In this document: positions 1 to 7,177 of the stretch, piece by piece | How the letters are laid out: each line of letters opens with the position of its first letter | How positions within the stretch are numbered: the first letter of the stretch is position 1 | Source of the DNA: an uncultured Chlamydiae bacterium | Lineage (GTDB): Bacteria > Chlamydiota > Chlamydiia > Chlamydiales > SM23-39 | Assembly: GCA_903864395.1 (NCBI GenBank) | Contig: CAIPFQ010000013.1 | Span: 1-8,561, forward strand | DNA: 8,561 bases | Reading direction: 5' to 3' | The notes under the pieces: model-generated | Told to the model about the DNA's origin: nothing | Databases searched by the model: none | The model's input: the letters and a program-made list of their open reading frames with translations, nothing else | Program-made: the position numbers and the translations under genes

Positions 1-43
1 ATTTAAACCAGGCAGGGGTTTTTAACCCCTTCCCGATTTAAAT
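1..43. repeat. 43-base two-tier hairpin at left edge, possible terminator
   Basis: Positions 14-20 (AGGGGTT) and 24-30 (AACCCCT) form a perfect 7-bp stem around a TTT loop. Outside it, 1-7 (ATTTAAA) pairs perfectly with 37-43 (TTTAAAT). The six-base stretches between (8-13 and 31-36) pair only partly, so the whole is an interrupted hairpin. It lies about 100 bases downstream of the ComF-like stop codon, so it could end that transcript or a convergent one from outside the window. No U-run can be checked on the minus strand because the window ends here. It could equally be a repeat or a protein-binding palindrome. Confidence 0.45.
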
Positions 44-66
44 AACGCCCCCGAGAACAAATCTCC

Positions 67-101
67 CGAGGCATCCAACCCAAAAAAGTTGCAAAGTCGA
101 G
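67..101 (+). repeat. Degenerate relic of the palindromic element's end
   Basis: This stretch reads CGAGGC (67-72), a run of six A (82-87), then GTTGCAAAGTCGAG (88-101). The same blocks occur in the same order and orientation at 5141-5167 (CGAGGC, TAAAAAA, TGCACAAAGTCGAG), the right end of the 125-bp element. The copy here has about eight extra bases between the first two blocks and lacks two bases in the last. No matching left half is seen nearby, so it looks like a decayed or solo end. The shared 10-mer CAAAGTCGAG (92-101 and 5158-5167) is exact. The looser parts could be coincidence. Confidence 0.4.
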
Positions 102-140
102 GTTGAGATTTCAAAAAGGATCAGAGACAGGATGAAAGAA

Positions 141-734
141 TCATTCTAGCAGGAATAGCGCATAGACCTTTTTAGGAAAAGCTTCATAAAGTGCTGCCAC
201 CGCCTTTTCCACCCCCTCTTCCGATCTTCTTTCGCCTAAAAAAAGCAAAACTTTTCCCTCTTCTATCGCCTCTGCCTCGCAGATCCATTCTCCTTTCGAT
301 TGTCTTAAAACAGGGGCGCATTGAACCTCTAGCCTAGAGGCCAAAGATTCTCCCACGGAGCGCATGACAGGCATAGGCACGACAACGTCAGGCAAGGGCC
401 ACAGCTTTTCCCATTGAATTAAAGCAAAGGCGGCCAAACTTTCGGGCAGAATCCCCTCTTGAGATATAAGCCAAAGCGATGACGGCGTCGCTTCAAAAAC
501 AAAGGCGGAAGGAAAGGGAACTTTTGGATGCTGTTGACAGAGGCCGCAAAGAGAGCCCTCTCTTTCCACCTCTTCAAAACAATGAAAGCAGCGATGCTCG
601 GCATCCATCGGCGAACAAAAAGCCCAGCACTCAGGGCATAGCCAGCGAGTCTCACAAGGCTCTTTACATACAAAGCAAAGAGGGGGAAAGATTAAATTTA
701 GCCAAGGGCGGAGGAGTTTGGTTTTGAAATTCAC
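141..734 (-). CDS. ComF-like double zinc-ribbon protein with degenerate phosphoribosyltransferase domain
   Basis: This 197-residue protein resembles ComF/GntX proteins, which carry an N-terminal zinc ribbon and a type I phosphoribosyltransferase fold and are linked to DNA uptake in competent bacteria. Four CxxC pairs are visible at residues 20-23, 33-36, 49-52 and 63-66, enough for two zinc sites. VVVPMP at 117-122 matches the family's conserved VPVP strand. The C-terminal strand-loop-helix is recognisable (VLLFLGERRSEEG, 162-174), but the PRPP loop, normally like VDDVxTTG, has lost both acidic residues and the TTG. The middle region after VVVPMP is also shorter than usual, making the protein about 30 residues shorter than typical. 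It is therefore probably not a working transferase. The start is GTG at 732-734, with GGAG at 746-749 (11 bases away) and a good promoter upstream. The gene appears to be a single transcription unit. Confidence 0.75.
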   Translation of the reverse strand: MNFKTKLLRPWLNLIFPPLCFVCKEPCETRWLCPECWAFCSPMDAEHRCFHCFEEVEREGSLCGLCQQHPKVPFPSAFVFEATPSSLWLISQEGILPESLAAFALIQWEKLWPLPDVVVPMPVMRSVGESLASRLEVQCAPVLRQSKGEWICEAEAIEEGKVLLFLGERRSEEGVEKAVAALYEAFPKKVYALFLLE

Positions 735-765
735 ACCGAGGTTTTCTCCAGCAATATATCTCTAA

Positions 766-793
766 AGCATAGCAGATTAAGACGAAAAGTCAA
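766..793 (-). promoter_or_regulatory. Sigma70-type promoter for the ComF-like gene
   Basis: On the minus strand, TTGACT (788-793) and TATGCT (766-771) are separated by 16 bases. The -10 is preceded by TG with one base between, an extended -10. The expected transcription start is near 759, giving a leader of about 25 bases that contains GGAG before the GTG start. The rest of the 735-880 gap shows no ORF or convincing terminator. Confidence 0.6.
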
Positions 794-880
794 TACAGCC
801 AAAATCCAAAACCAGGGCACAGGAAATCAGAACAGTTTTTTGATTGATGGTCAGGAGTCTGGGTACTCACGTGCAAAATT

Positions 881-3800
881 TCACCCAAGAAATCTTCGTT
901 TTTTCTGAAGATGAAACCGGGGATCTCTCAAGGTTCCATCGATACGGATCTGAAACAGCTCTGTAAATTTAAACAGAACGAACTGTTTCATCGCGACAAA
1001 AATATGGAGATTGCCACCGAGATCCATTGTGGGTCTCGGATCTAGCACAAGAAAAAATTCAGAGCGCCTCGCTTCGCTAAAAGAATCCTCCAACGCTGTC
1101 AAATGAAACAGTCCCTCCTTTAAATCAAAGTCGATTTTGCCACAGGCCGGCGTCAAAAGCTCCAAATCAAGCCCTATAATTCTTCCTAAAAGATCCGAAG
1201 GAATATCAAAAATTGTATGCTCTCTTCGATAGGAATTGATAAATTCTAAATTTCCATGCGCCGTATAGGTATCCGTCTCTTCCAAAAGACCTTCTAAATT
1301 TTCCAACTTCATCTCTCTTACCACCAAAGGCCCCGCATCTTTCACAGAAAGAGAATCCTCCGCCCCTTCGCTTTGCAAAAGACTCGGTCTCAGCTCCAAT
1401 AAAGTCAAGAGAGGCACCGATAGTGTCCAAGGGTAATCTCCTTGTCCCTTAGCGATCAGCTCATCAATTTTCATAATTCCTGCAGAATCGCTAATTTTTA
1501 AATCCCATAGACGAAAATTCTCCGCGTCAAGAAAAATCTGAGATAAAAGAGTTCTGAACTGAAAGCCAAAAAGATTGATTTGTTTACCAGTCAATAAACC
1601 GCAAAAAGAAGGATTTCCTTCATCAACCGACAGTTTGCCCTTGATCTCATAGCCTTTTCCTAAACTCAAATCGCGAATCAACGTTTGAATCCTTTGTGGA
1701 AGAAAAGGGGCTATTTGCTGAAAATGGATGCGAGCGCTCCCAATGAGCGTATGCCCCTCCTCCAAAGCATGAAAAGAGGCATCGATTCCACTAAACTGCC
1801 CCTCAATCGAGCGCAAACGAAAATCCGATCCCTTCGAAGACACCCATGTCAAAGACAGCGGCGGACGAGACGCAAGAATCGCTCCCCCCACCTCCTCGAA
1901 AGAAAAACAACCCGAAAGATCAGCGCCGCAAGCGATCTTCGCATTAATCCAAATAGGTCTTCCTTGATAGAGCGCTCGAAGACGCGTCCTCGCCTCTGTG
2001 TTTCCTACATAAAGAGAAACATCGTGAACCCAATGCTCTACCCCCCCTAAAGCTAAACCTATTTTAGGAATCGTAGCGCGAAAAAAAGAAAAGTCAGAAG
2101 GACATTCTATGTCTGCTATAAATTCGAGAGCACTGTCCGAATCAAAATAAGAGGTAAGCTTTGAAAAGGCTCTCGGAATGTGCAGGCGCGTTCCATAAAA
2201 GCCCCATAAACTCTCATCTTTTTGAAACTGGGTTTTTTCCACCCTGCAAAAAAACAAAGGCGCATCCCCATTTTGCGCGTAAAGATCCAGCCCCTTGCAG
2301 GTCAATCCGCTTTCAGAATTGCCATGGACCTCAATGAGATTTGAAATATGCCAATCCATCGAAGCCGCTTTCAAAGACTCCGACTGAAAACAAAAGTCAG
2401 CTTGCCACTGTTGCTCTCGAACAATCCTGCCGCTGCCTTTCAACAAACCCTCTAAGCCCCCAATCGGCGCGCCAATTTTTTGTAAAAGTGAAAAACTTTT
2501 TTTCAAATCCAATGCAAGGTGAGAGCAATATAAATCAAAAAACAAAGAAGAATTTAAAACGCCTTCAAAGAGAACATCCAAGCCAGGCCCTGCGAGAGAG
2601 CCGTTTTGAATACGAATAAGATTTTTTTCTGGCAACAGAGATCCAGAAAACACCCACCCCCCTGCAGAAACATCTGCAATGCGCCACCCCTCCTGCGTCT
2701 TTAAAGCCAAAGCCTCGAGGCCCAGAGGTTTTTTATTAAAAGTAAGATCTTGTCCTTCGACAAATAGCTTAGCCCCATCCCCACGATCAAAAGAAAAGTC
2801 AAATAACGCACTCCCCTCCATCGGAAGGGATACCCACTGCGCTGCCTCTGGAATCCATCGAGGCAATACAGCCAAGAAAGTAGCCCAGGAAAGACCTACT
2901 TGTCCGTGAATCGCTAAAAGGCCTTGCTCATCCCAAAAGCCGTCTCCAGCTTCGATGAAAGAGCCCAAGACGTGGCTGCGATGGCGATCGAGGACACACA
3001 ACCCTTCCTCAAGTGTCCCATAAAAACGGGCTAACTCGATGAGATCTTTGTCTATTCTCGTATCAAAACAAATGGCAGCCCCTCGTTTTTCAATCAACGG
3101 ACAAGAAAATTGTATTCCCGAAGCGAGCTCTCCCTTTGCCTGTAAAAACCAATTCTCCCGACACTGCCCGCTCAAGGCAATTTTTGCGCCCTGAAAAAAA
3201 GCCTCCAGTGTAAAATTTTCAAGAGAACCAGAAAGAGTCCCTTCTAAGGGGGCTTTTTCTACCATGCCTTCAAAGCGCGAGGCGACAAGCTGATTTTGAA
3301 AAATTTCTCCAACGGCGTGAATTCCCTCCATTTTTAACGGAAAACCAGAAAAGGCTTTTGTTTCAAAAGAGGCGTTGGAAATCGAAAAAGTGCCACTCTC
3401 TTCAGAAGAAAGGGCTGCCTTCATAGAGTCACACGCAAGAAAGCTTGTATGATCTCGACAAGAAAGTTCGGTGAGGTGCGCTAAAAAACTCCATTCCTTA
3501 GCGCCAGAGTCCAAAAAAAGAATCTCTCCTTGTGCATCTAGGTGACCGCGATCGAAAACGAGCGCCTTGCGTGGCTCACTAAATAAAGAGTAGAGCGATT
3601 GGAGAGCCATTCCCTCCTCAATGCCAATGCTGTTCGCCTGCCATTTCCAAAAGTATCCCTTTTCTTCCTTAGTCCCCTGCAAATAAATAGAGGCGCTATG
3701 GGAGGAAATCTCTGACTCGATCCAATGAGATCTCAGATCGTGAAGAAAAGCTTTTCCCGTCCAAACCCAAGGGATGGCTTGCGTTTGCACAGAGCCTATT

Positions 3801-4612
3801 CCGGAAAATTCCCACTTCGCTCCAACCTTCGCCGTAAAGCTAAATTCCCCTTTTACATCCGATATTTTTCCCTCTGATCTTTTTAAAGAGCCTTCTTCGA
3901 AAACCAAACGAGCGTGGCCTTCTTTCAGAGGATCGTCCAAAACGCCCTCCCAATCCAAAGTGCCTTTAGCGCCCTCTATATTTTCGGCATAGGCCAGATC
4001 GGAAAAAGCGATTTGCGCAGAGCCCCTTTGACAAGTTTTTCCATGAAAAACAAGATAAACTCTTCCTTCAAAAATCCCACGCAAATCACACCAGCGTTGC
4101 AGAAGATCTGCGGAAAAATGAGACATCTGTACTTCTAGCTGAATCTTATCTCCCTCTTCCGTGGCCTCTAAATGGCAAACCGTATCTCCTCGCTCCAAAG
4201 TAAGGTGTCCCAAATGATAAGGCCAACTTTTTTCATAAGAAAAAACAGCGCCATCTAACGTTTTTTCTCCTTGAAAAGAACCTTCCTTCATCGAGAGAGT
4301 CCAAGAAAATCCTGACGGCGCCGAGGACTGAATCATAGCCTCGAAAGCTTCAATTGCAATACTGGGCTGTAAAACCTCTATATGTCGATCCCAGGGAGTG
4401 CAGCGGAGCTCTTGCGCAAAAAAAAAGGGCGCTTTTAGTCCATAAACAATCATTTGCCCTTTTTGCCAATCTAAGGATTGGCAAGAAGGGCTCCATCCGT
4501 AATGAAAAAAACAATAGGCTTTTGCACAAAGAAAAAAACCGTTCGTAGCGAGAGGCTTGCCAAAAAGAGCCCCTGCAAGAAATGAAAGGGCTAAGATCCA
4601 ACTACGAAACAT
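881..4612 (-). CDS. Large exported AsmA/TamB/YhdP-like protein
   Basis: This 1243-residue protein starts with a signal peptide or membrane anchor (residues 1 to about 22: one Arg, then a hydrophobic run ending near GKPLA). A very long, beta-rich body follows, built of short alternating strands with repeated patterns such as 'G.l.f...' and 'eGtlsGsl'. The C-terminal 150 residues resemble the AsmA-like C-terminal region, including a closing IDGTLRDPRF motif near the end. Proteins of this class are long beta-sheet grooves anchored in the inner membrane and reaching across the periplasm. In proteobacteria they are implicated in phospholipid transport to the outer membrane. About 22 cysteines are present, many for a periplasmic protein. 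The ATG (4610-4612) lies inside the end of the upstream lipoprotein gene, an 11-bp overlap (ATGTTTCGTAG) with only a weak GGA as ribosome site, so translation is probably coupled. The family assignment is by general character, and the exact subfamily is uncertain. Confidence 0.7.
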   Translation of the reverse strand: MFRSWILALSFLAGALFGKPLATNGFFLCAKAYCFFHYGWSPSCQSLDWQKGQMIVYGLKAPFFFAQELRCTPWDRHIEVLQPSIAIEAFEAMIQSSAPSGFSWTLSMKEGSFQGEKTLDGAVFSYEKSWPYHLGHLTLERGDTVCHLEATEEGDKIQLEVQMSHFSADLLQRWCDLRGIFEGRVYLVFHGKTCQRGSAQIAFSDLAYAENIEGAKGTLDWEGVLDDPLKEGHARLVFEEGSLKRSEGKISDVKGEFSFTAKVGAKWEFSGIGSVQTQAIPWVWTGKAFLHDLRSHWIESEISSHSASIYLQGTKEEKGYFWKWQANSIGIEEGMALQSLYSLFSEPRKALVFDRGHLDAQGEILFLDSGAKEWSFLAHLTELSCRDHTSFLACDSMKAALSSEESGTFSISNASFETKAFSGFPLKMEGIHAVGEIFQNQLVASRFEGMVEKAPLEGTLSGSLENFTLEAFFQGAKIALSGQCRENWFLQAKGELASGIQFSCPLIEKRGAAICFDTRIDKDLIELARFYGTLEEGLCVLDRHRSHVLGSFIEAGDGFWDEQGLLAIHGQVGLSWATFLAVLPRWIPEAAQWVSLPMEGSALFDFSFDRGDGAKLFVEGQDLTFNKKPLGLEALALKTQEGWRIADVSAGGWVFSGSLLPEKNLIRIQNGSLAGPGLDVLFEGVLNSSLFFDLYCSHLALDLKKSFSLLQKIGAPIGGLEGLLKGSGRIVREQQWQADFCFQSESLKAASMDWHISNLIEVHGNSESGLTCKGLDLYAQNGDAPLFFCRVEKTQFQKDESLWGFYGTRLHIPRAFSKLTSYFDSDSALEFIADIECPSDFSFFRATIPKIGLALGGVEHWVHDVSLYVGNTEARTRLRALYQGRPIWINAKIACGADLSGCFSFEEVGGAILASRPPLSLTWVSSKGSDFRLRSIEGQFSGIDASFHALEEGHTLIGSARIHFQQIAPFLPQRIQTLIRDLSLGKGYEIKGKLSVDEGNPSFCGLLTGKQINLFGFQFRTLLSQIFLDAENFRLWDLKISDSAGIMKIDELIAKGQGDYPWTLSVPLLTLLELRPSLLQSEGAEDSLSVKDAGPLVVREMKLENLEGLLEETDTYTAHGNLEFINSYRREHTIFDIPSDLLGRIIGLDLELLTPACGKIDFDLKEGLFHLTALEDSFSEARRSEFFLVLDPRPTMDLGGNLHIFVAMKQFVLFKFTELFQIRIDGTLRDPRFHLQKKRRFLG

Positions 4613-5012
4613 CGCTCAATTCCGTCACAAGCTGCAGGATGCGGTCCAAAACAATCTGCGCTTCAGAGGTGGCTTTCCCATTTCGAATCATCCAATAAAG
4701 CCTTTCTCGTTCCTTAAGAAAAAGGGTAGAGCTCTCAAAATCAGCCCTTTTGCTCGGAGTTTTTTGAATCAATTCCTCATAGTCGTCAATCTGCCTGCGG
4801 ATCAACCCAAGTTCAGTCTCTCTCATTTCATCACAGAGCTTTTCCATTTTTTCTTTGACTTTTCTTTCTTCTTTTTCTGCAAGATAGAGTTTTTTTTGCA
4901 GCAAAACAATTTTCTGTTTTTGTTTTATGAGAGAGATTTCTTCGGCGTTAGAAGGAGAGCGTCCCCCGCAAGAAAAAAGAAAAAAAAAGAGAAAGAAACT
5001 GGAGCTGCGCAT
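4602..5012 (-). CDS. Small coiled-coil lipoprotein, function unknown
   Basis: This 136-residue protein is not recognised as a named family. Residues 1-15 form a short lipoprotein signal: Arg2, a run of Phe and Leu, then LFSC at 12-15 followed by GG, so Cys15 would be lipidated. The Phe at -2 is a slight departure from the usual lipobox. Residues about 24-85 are rich in Lys, Glu and heptad-spaced Leu/Ile, predicting a coiled coil, and the rest is also helical. The product should be tethered to a membrane facing the periplasm. Its stop overlaps the start of the AsmA-like gene by 11 bp, so the two are coupled and may work together at the envelope. No Shine-Dalgarno sequence precedes the ATG (5010-5012). 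The signal codons include a run of nine T (4980-4988 on the opposite strand). Confidence 0.75.
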   Translation of the reverse strand: MRSSSFFLFFFLFSCGGRSPSNAEEISLIKQKQKIVLLQKKLYLAEKEERKVKEKMEKLCDEMRETELGLIRRQIDDYEELIQKTPSKRADFESSTLFLKERERLYWMIRNGKATSEAQIVLDRILQLVTELSDVS

Positions 5013-5020
5013 GAGTTAAG

Positions 5021-5029
5021 AGCATAGCA
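5021..5029 (-). promoter_or_regulatory. Extended -10 promoter for lipoprotein and AsmA-like genes
   Basis: On the minus strand this reads TGCTATGCT, an extended -10 (TGn plus TATGCT) identical to the nine bases in the ComF-like promoter. There is no good -35: the hexamer at the right distance is GTCGAG, from the edge of the palindromic element. The predicted transcription start is near 5014, leaving only about two bases before the ATG at 5012. The transcript would be almost leaderless, which fits the absence of a ribosome binding site. Confidence 0.45.
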
Positions 5030-5037
5030 AGTTTTGC

Positions 5038-5042
5038 CTATT
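5038..5042 (+). repeat. Target site duplication, left copy (CTATT)
   Basis: CTATT sits immediately outside the left end of the palindromic element and is identical to 5168-5172 on the other side. A direct repeat of this length at both boundaries is the usual mark of transposition. Confidence 0.65.
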
Positions 5043-5167
5043 CTCGACTTTGTATATTTTTTAGCCTCGCTTGACTCGCCTACTTGCCCTCGGTCGATCG
5101 CCTCATGGCGATCGACCGAGGGCAAGTCCTTCGAGCCCTTCGAGGCTAAAAAATGCACAAAGTCGAG
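5043..5167. mobile_element. 125-bp palindromic miniature element (MITE-like)
   Basis: The two halves are inverted copies. The ends 5043-5056 and 5154-5167 match at 12 of 14 bases (CTCGACTTTG outermost). The next blocks, 5057-5069 and 5141-5153 (TTTTTTAGCCTCG and its complement), are perfect over 13 bp. After an imperfect stretch that retains a CTCG match, the core 5082-5102 and 5107-5127 is perfect over 21 bp around a TCAT loop. The element is bounded by CTATT on both sides. No transposase is encoded, so it would have needed one supplied in trans. Read as RNA it folds into one long hairpin and could stop or process transcripts leaving the protease gene. The short ORFs crossing it on both strands give related peptides only because the DNA is palindromic. 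They are not considered genes. Confidence 0.75.
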
Positions 5168-5172
5168 CTATT
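5168..5172 (+). repeat. Target site duplication, right copy (CTATT)
   Basis: CTATT directly abuts the right end of the palindromic element. On the minus strand it reads AATAG and contains the TAG stop codon of the protease gene, so duplication preserved the reading frame's end. Confidence 0.65.
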
Positions 5173-6301
5173 GGAAAAATGATAAAAACTCTAGGTCATT
5201 TTTTAAAGGAGTAAATTCTTCTTCGGCAAAAAGCTGTTCGAGATCGAGAGCCTTATATGTGCGCGCTGTCTGTAGCCAGCCTCCCGCGCTCTTAGGTTGT
5301 TTTAAAGCTGCAAACGCGCGCGCATTGTTTAACGCCGTCTCAAAGCTTGGCATTGCAGAATAACAATCGCTCGAGAGTTCTGCGACTAAAGCGTAATCCT
5401 TTTGATTCGCTGCCAGGCGATGAAGCAGACAGAGCCCATCCTCTTCGAGATGCGTTTTTTGAGAGACTAAAAGAGCATACGCCTCTTTGTGTCTTCCCGC
5501 TGCCTCTTCCAAAAACGCGAGATACTGACATGCAGCGCTCGCTAAAATGCCTCCCTCTGCCTTTTGGCGAACCTCTTCAAACGCAAGCATCGCTTCGTGG
5601 CGTCGCCCTTCCCTCAAAGCTTGTTCGCCACGCGTCATATACTGGTGGATCTCTTCATCCCGATCTTTAGAAAGAGCAAAACGGCTTTTGCGCCACGAAT
5701 CAAAGCCTTGGAAGGCAAAAAGAAAAAAAATCGCCCCCGCGAAAAACGCTTGGACAATAAATAAAAGAAGAGAAATTAAAAGAGCTAAAAAAGCTCCAAT
5801 GGCAAGAGAGGCTCGAAACCCTTTCACTCCAAAGAACCCTTCGAGAGCAATTCTTAACAGCTGCCCTCCATCCAACGGAAGAATCGGCAGAATATTCACC
5901 AGCGTCCAAAAGAGATTCGCCATTTGCATCGTCTTCAAAATCGGATAGATCAAGGGGGCTTTAGAAAGATCGAGTGTCAATAAGGCGCTAGAGCCGAGGA
6001 ACAGAAAAAAACCAAAGAGAGGCCCATTGAAAGCAATGACGAATTGTTGCCAGAAACGCAAAGGGGGGCCCTCAAAAAGAGTGACGCCACCAAGAGCGAC
6101 CAGCTGGATCTGCACTTTTTGCTGAAAAAATTTCGCCGTGAATGCATGCCCGCATTCATGAATCAACACGGAAACAAAAATAATCGCCACCCAAAAAACC
6201 ATACCGATCAAACTCCATGCGTTGATCCATCCAATCAAAGCCGCCGTTAGCCAAAAAAAGGGATGAATCACAATCGGAATACGAGTTGGAATGACAATCA
6301 T
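5168..6301 (-). CDS. M50 site-2-type membrane metalloprotease with helical C-terminal domain
   Basis: This 377-residue integral membrane protein has both halves of the site-2 protease active site. HECGH is at residues 48-52 in a membrane helix, giving the two zinc His and the catalytic Glu. The third zinc ligand is Asp144 in [11 protein letters not shown] (136-146). About five or six hydrophobic segments lie between residues 15 and 197. The layout resembles SpoIVFB/FtsH-independent S2P proteins, which cut substrates within or next to the membrane. There is no PDZ domain (unlike RseP) and no CBS pair. Instead, residues about 212-377 form a soluble, Ala-rich helical region with TPR-like spacing that may bind substrate or partner. 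The ATG (6299-6301) overlaps the sucD stop as ATGA and the nearest GGAG is 14 bases away, so translation is probably coupled to sucD. The stop codon lies in the target duplication of the adjacent palindromic element. The substrate is unknown. Confidence 0.88.
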   Translation of the reverse strand: MIVIPTRIPIVIHPFFWLTAALIGWINAWSLIGMVFWVAIIFVSVLIHECGHAFTAKFFQQKVQIQLVALGGVTLFEGPPLRFWQQFVIAFNGPLFGFFLFLGSSALLTLDLSKAPLIYPILKTMQMANLFWTLVNILPILPLDGGQLLRIALEGFFGVKGFRASLAIGAFLALLISLLLFIVQAFFAGAIFFLFAFQGFDSWRKSRFALSKDRDEEIHQYMTRGEQALREGRRHEAMLAFEEVRQKAEGGILASAACQYLAFLEEAAGRHKEAYALLVSQKTHLEEDGLCLLHRLAANQKDYALVAELSSDCYSAMPSFETALNNARAFAALKQPKSAGGWLQTARTYKALDLEQLFAEEEFTPLKNDLEFLSFFQ

Positions 6302-7176
6302 TGTTTTGCAAAAATCTCCGCGATCGCTTGTCCCATTTCGGCTGGATTGCGAGTGATCCAGGCGCCAGCCTTTTCAAAAGCCTCATACTTTTGTTCGGCC
6401 GTCCCTTGGCCCCCTGTTATAATCGCTCCTGCATGCCCCATTCTTTTCCCCGCTGGCGCGCTAGCTCCCGCGATGAATACGGCCACCGGTTTTTTCGCAT
6501 GGCGCTGGATCCAGGCAGCGGCGTCTTCCTCCGCGCTCCCTCCAATTTCGCCAATCAATAAAATGGCCTTTGTCTGGGGATCGTTTTCAAAAGCCTCCAG
6601 CGCGTCAATAAAGTTCGTGCCGTTGAGGGGATCTCCTCCGATCCCAATACACGTCGATTGCCCAAACCCTAACTGCGTTGTTTGCCACACAGCCTCATAG
6701 GTGAGCGTTCCCGATCTGGAAACGATCCCTACAAAGCCTTTTTTATGGATATAGCCTGGCATGATGCCGATCTTACATTCTCCTGGAGTAATAATTCCTG
6801 GGCAATTGGGCCCAACCAGACGCGAGTGCTTAGAACTGTTCATGACCCGTTTTACCTCCAGCATATCGCGAATCGGAATTCCCTCAGTAATACAAACAAT
6901 CAGGGGGATTTCCGCCTCTTCCGCCTCTAAAATCGCATCTGCGCAATAAGGCGCAGGCACAAAGATGAGTGTCGCGTCAGGGCGCACCGCTTTTTTCGCC
7001 TCAAGCACCGTGTCAAACACGGGGACGCCGAGGATCTCATGGCCTCCTTTACCTGGCGTGACGCCCCCAACAAGATGCGTCCCATAGTCTTTACATTGTT
7101 CAGCATGAAATTTTCCAGCTTGTCCAGTGATGCCCTGAACAATCAACTTTGTTCCTTTATGAACCCATACACCCAT
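6298..7176 (-). CDS. sucD: Succinyl-CoA synthetase (succinate-CoA ligase) alpha subunit
   Basis: SucD pairs with SucC to convert succinyl-CoA, phosphate and ADP/GDP to succinate, CoA and ATP/GTP in the cytoplasmic TCA cycle. The 292-residue protein is close to the usual size (about 290). The CoA-binding Rossmann motif [10 protein letters not shown] is at residues 15-24, GPNCPG at 122-127, and [12 protein letters not shown] at 153-164. IGEIGG at 208-213 supplies the Glu (210) that supports the active-site His. The phosphorylated His is His248 in [10 protein letters not shown]. The start chosen is ATG at 7174-7176: the protein then begins as in known SucD, and an AGGGG ribosome site lies seven bases upstream. 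A reading from TTG at 7203 would add nine basic residues inside sucC and is rejected. It lies one base after the sucC stop and overlaps the protease start. Confidence 0.97.
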   Translation of the reverse strand: MGVWVHKGTKLIVQGITGQAGKFHAEQCKDYGTHLVGGVTPGKGGHEILGVPVFDTVLEAKKAVRPDATLIFVPAPYCADAILEAEEAEIPLIVCITEGIPIRDMLEVKRVMNSSKHSRLVGPNCPGIITPGECKIGIMPGYIHKKGFVGIVSRSGTLTYEAVWQTTQLGFGQSTCIGIGGDPLNGTNFIDALEAFENDPQTKAILLIGEIGGSAEEDAAAWIQRHAKKPVAVFIAGASAPAGKRMGHAGAIITGGQGTAEQKYEAFEKAGAWITRNPAEMGQAIAEIFAKQ

Positions 7177-7177
7177 C

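Noticed and set aside
824..845. AATCA/TGATT inverted repeat as terminator for the AsmA-like gene
   Set aside because: The stem is only 5 bp and AT-rich with an 11-base loop and no U-run on the minus strand.
1685..2050. 121-codon plus-strand ORF inside the AsmA-like gene
   Set aside because: It is Arg/Ser/Pro-rich, shows no domain, and is fully antisense to a continuous 1243-residue frame.
4557..5027. 156-codon plus-strand ORF antisense to the lipoprotein gene
   Set aside because: Its low-complexity Phe/Lys content mirrors the Lys/Glu-rich and T-rich minus-strand gene, which has a lipobox, a coiled coil and operon overlap.
4925..5363. Short ORFs on both strands across the palindromic element, giving similar peptides
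   Set aside because: The similarity is a by-product of the inverted repeat. They overlap well-supported genes and have no ribosome sites or recognisable domains.
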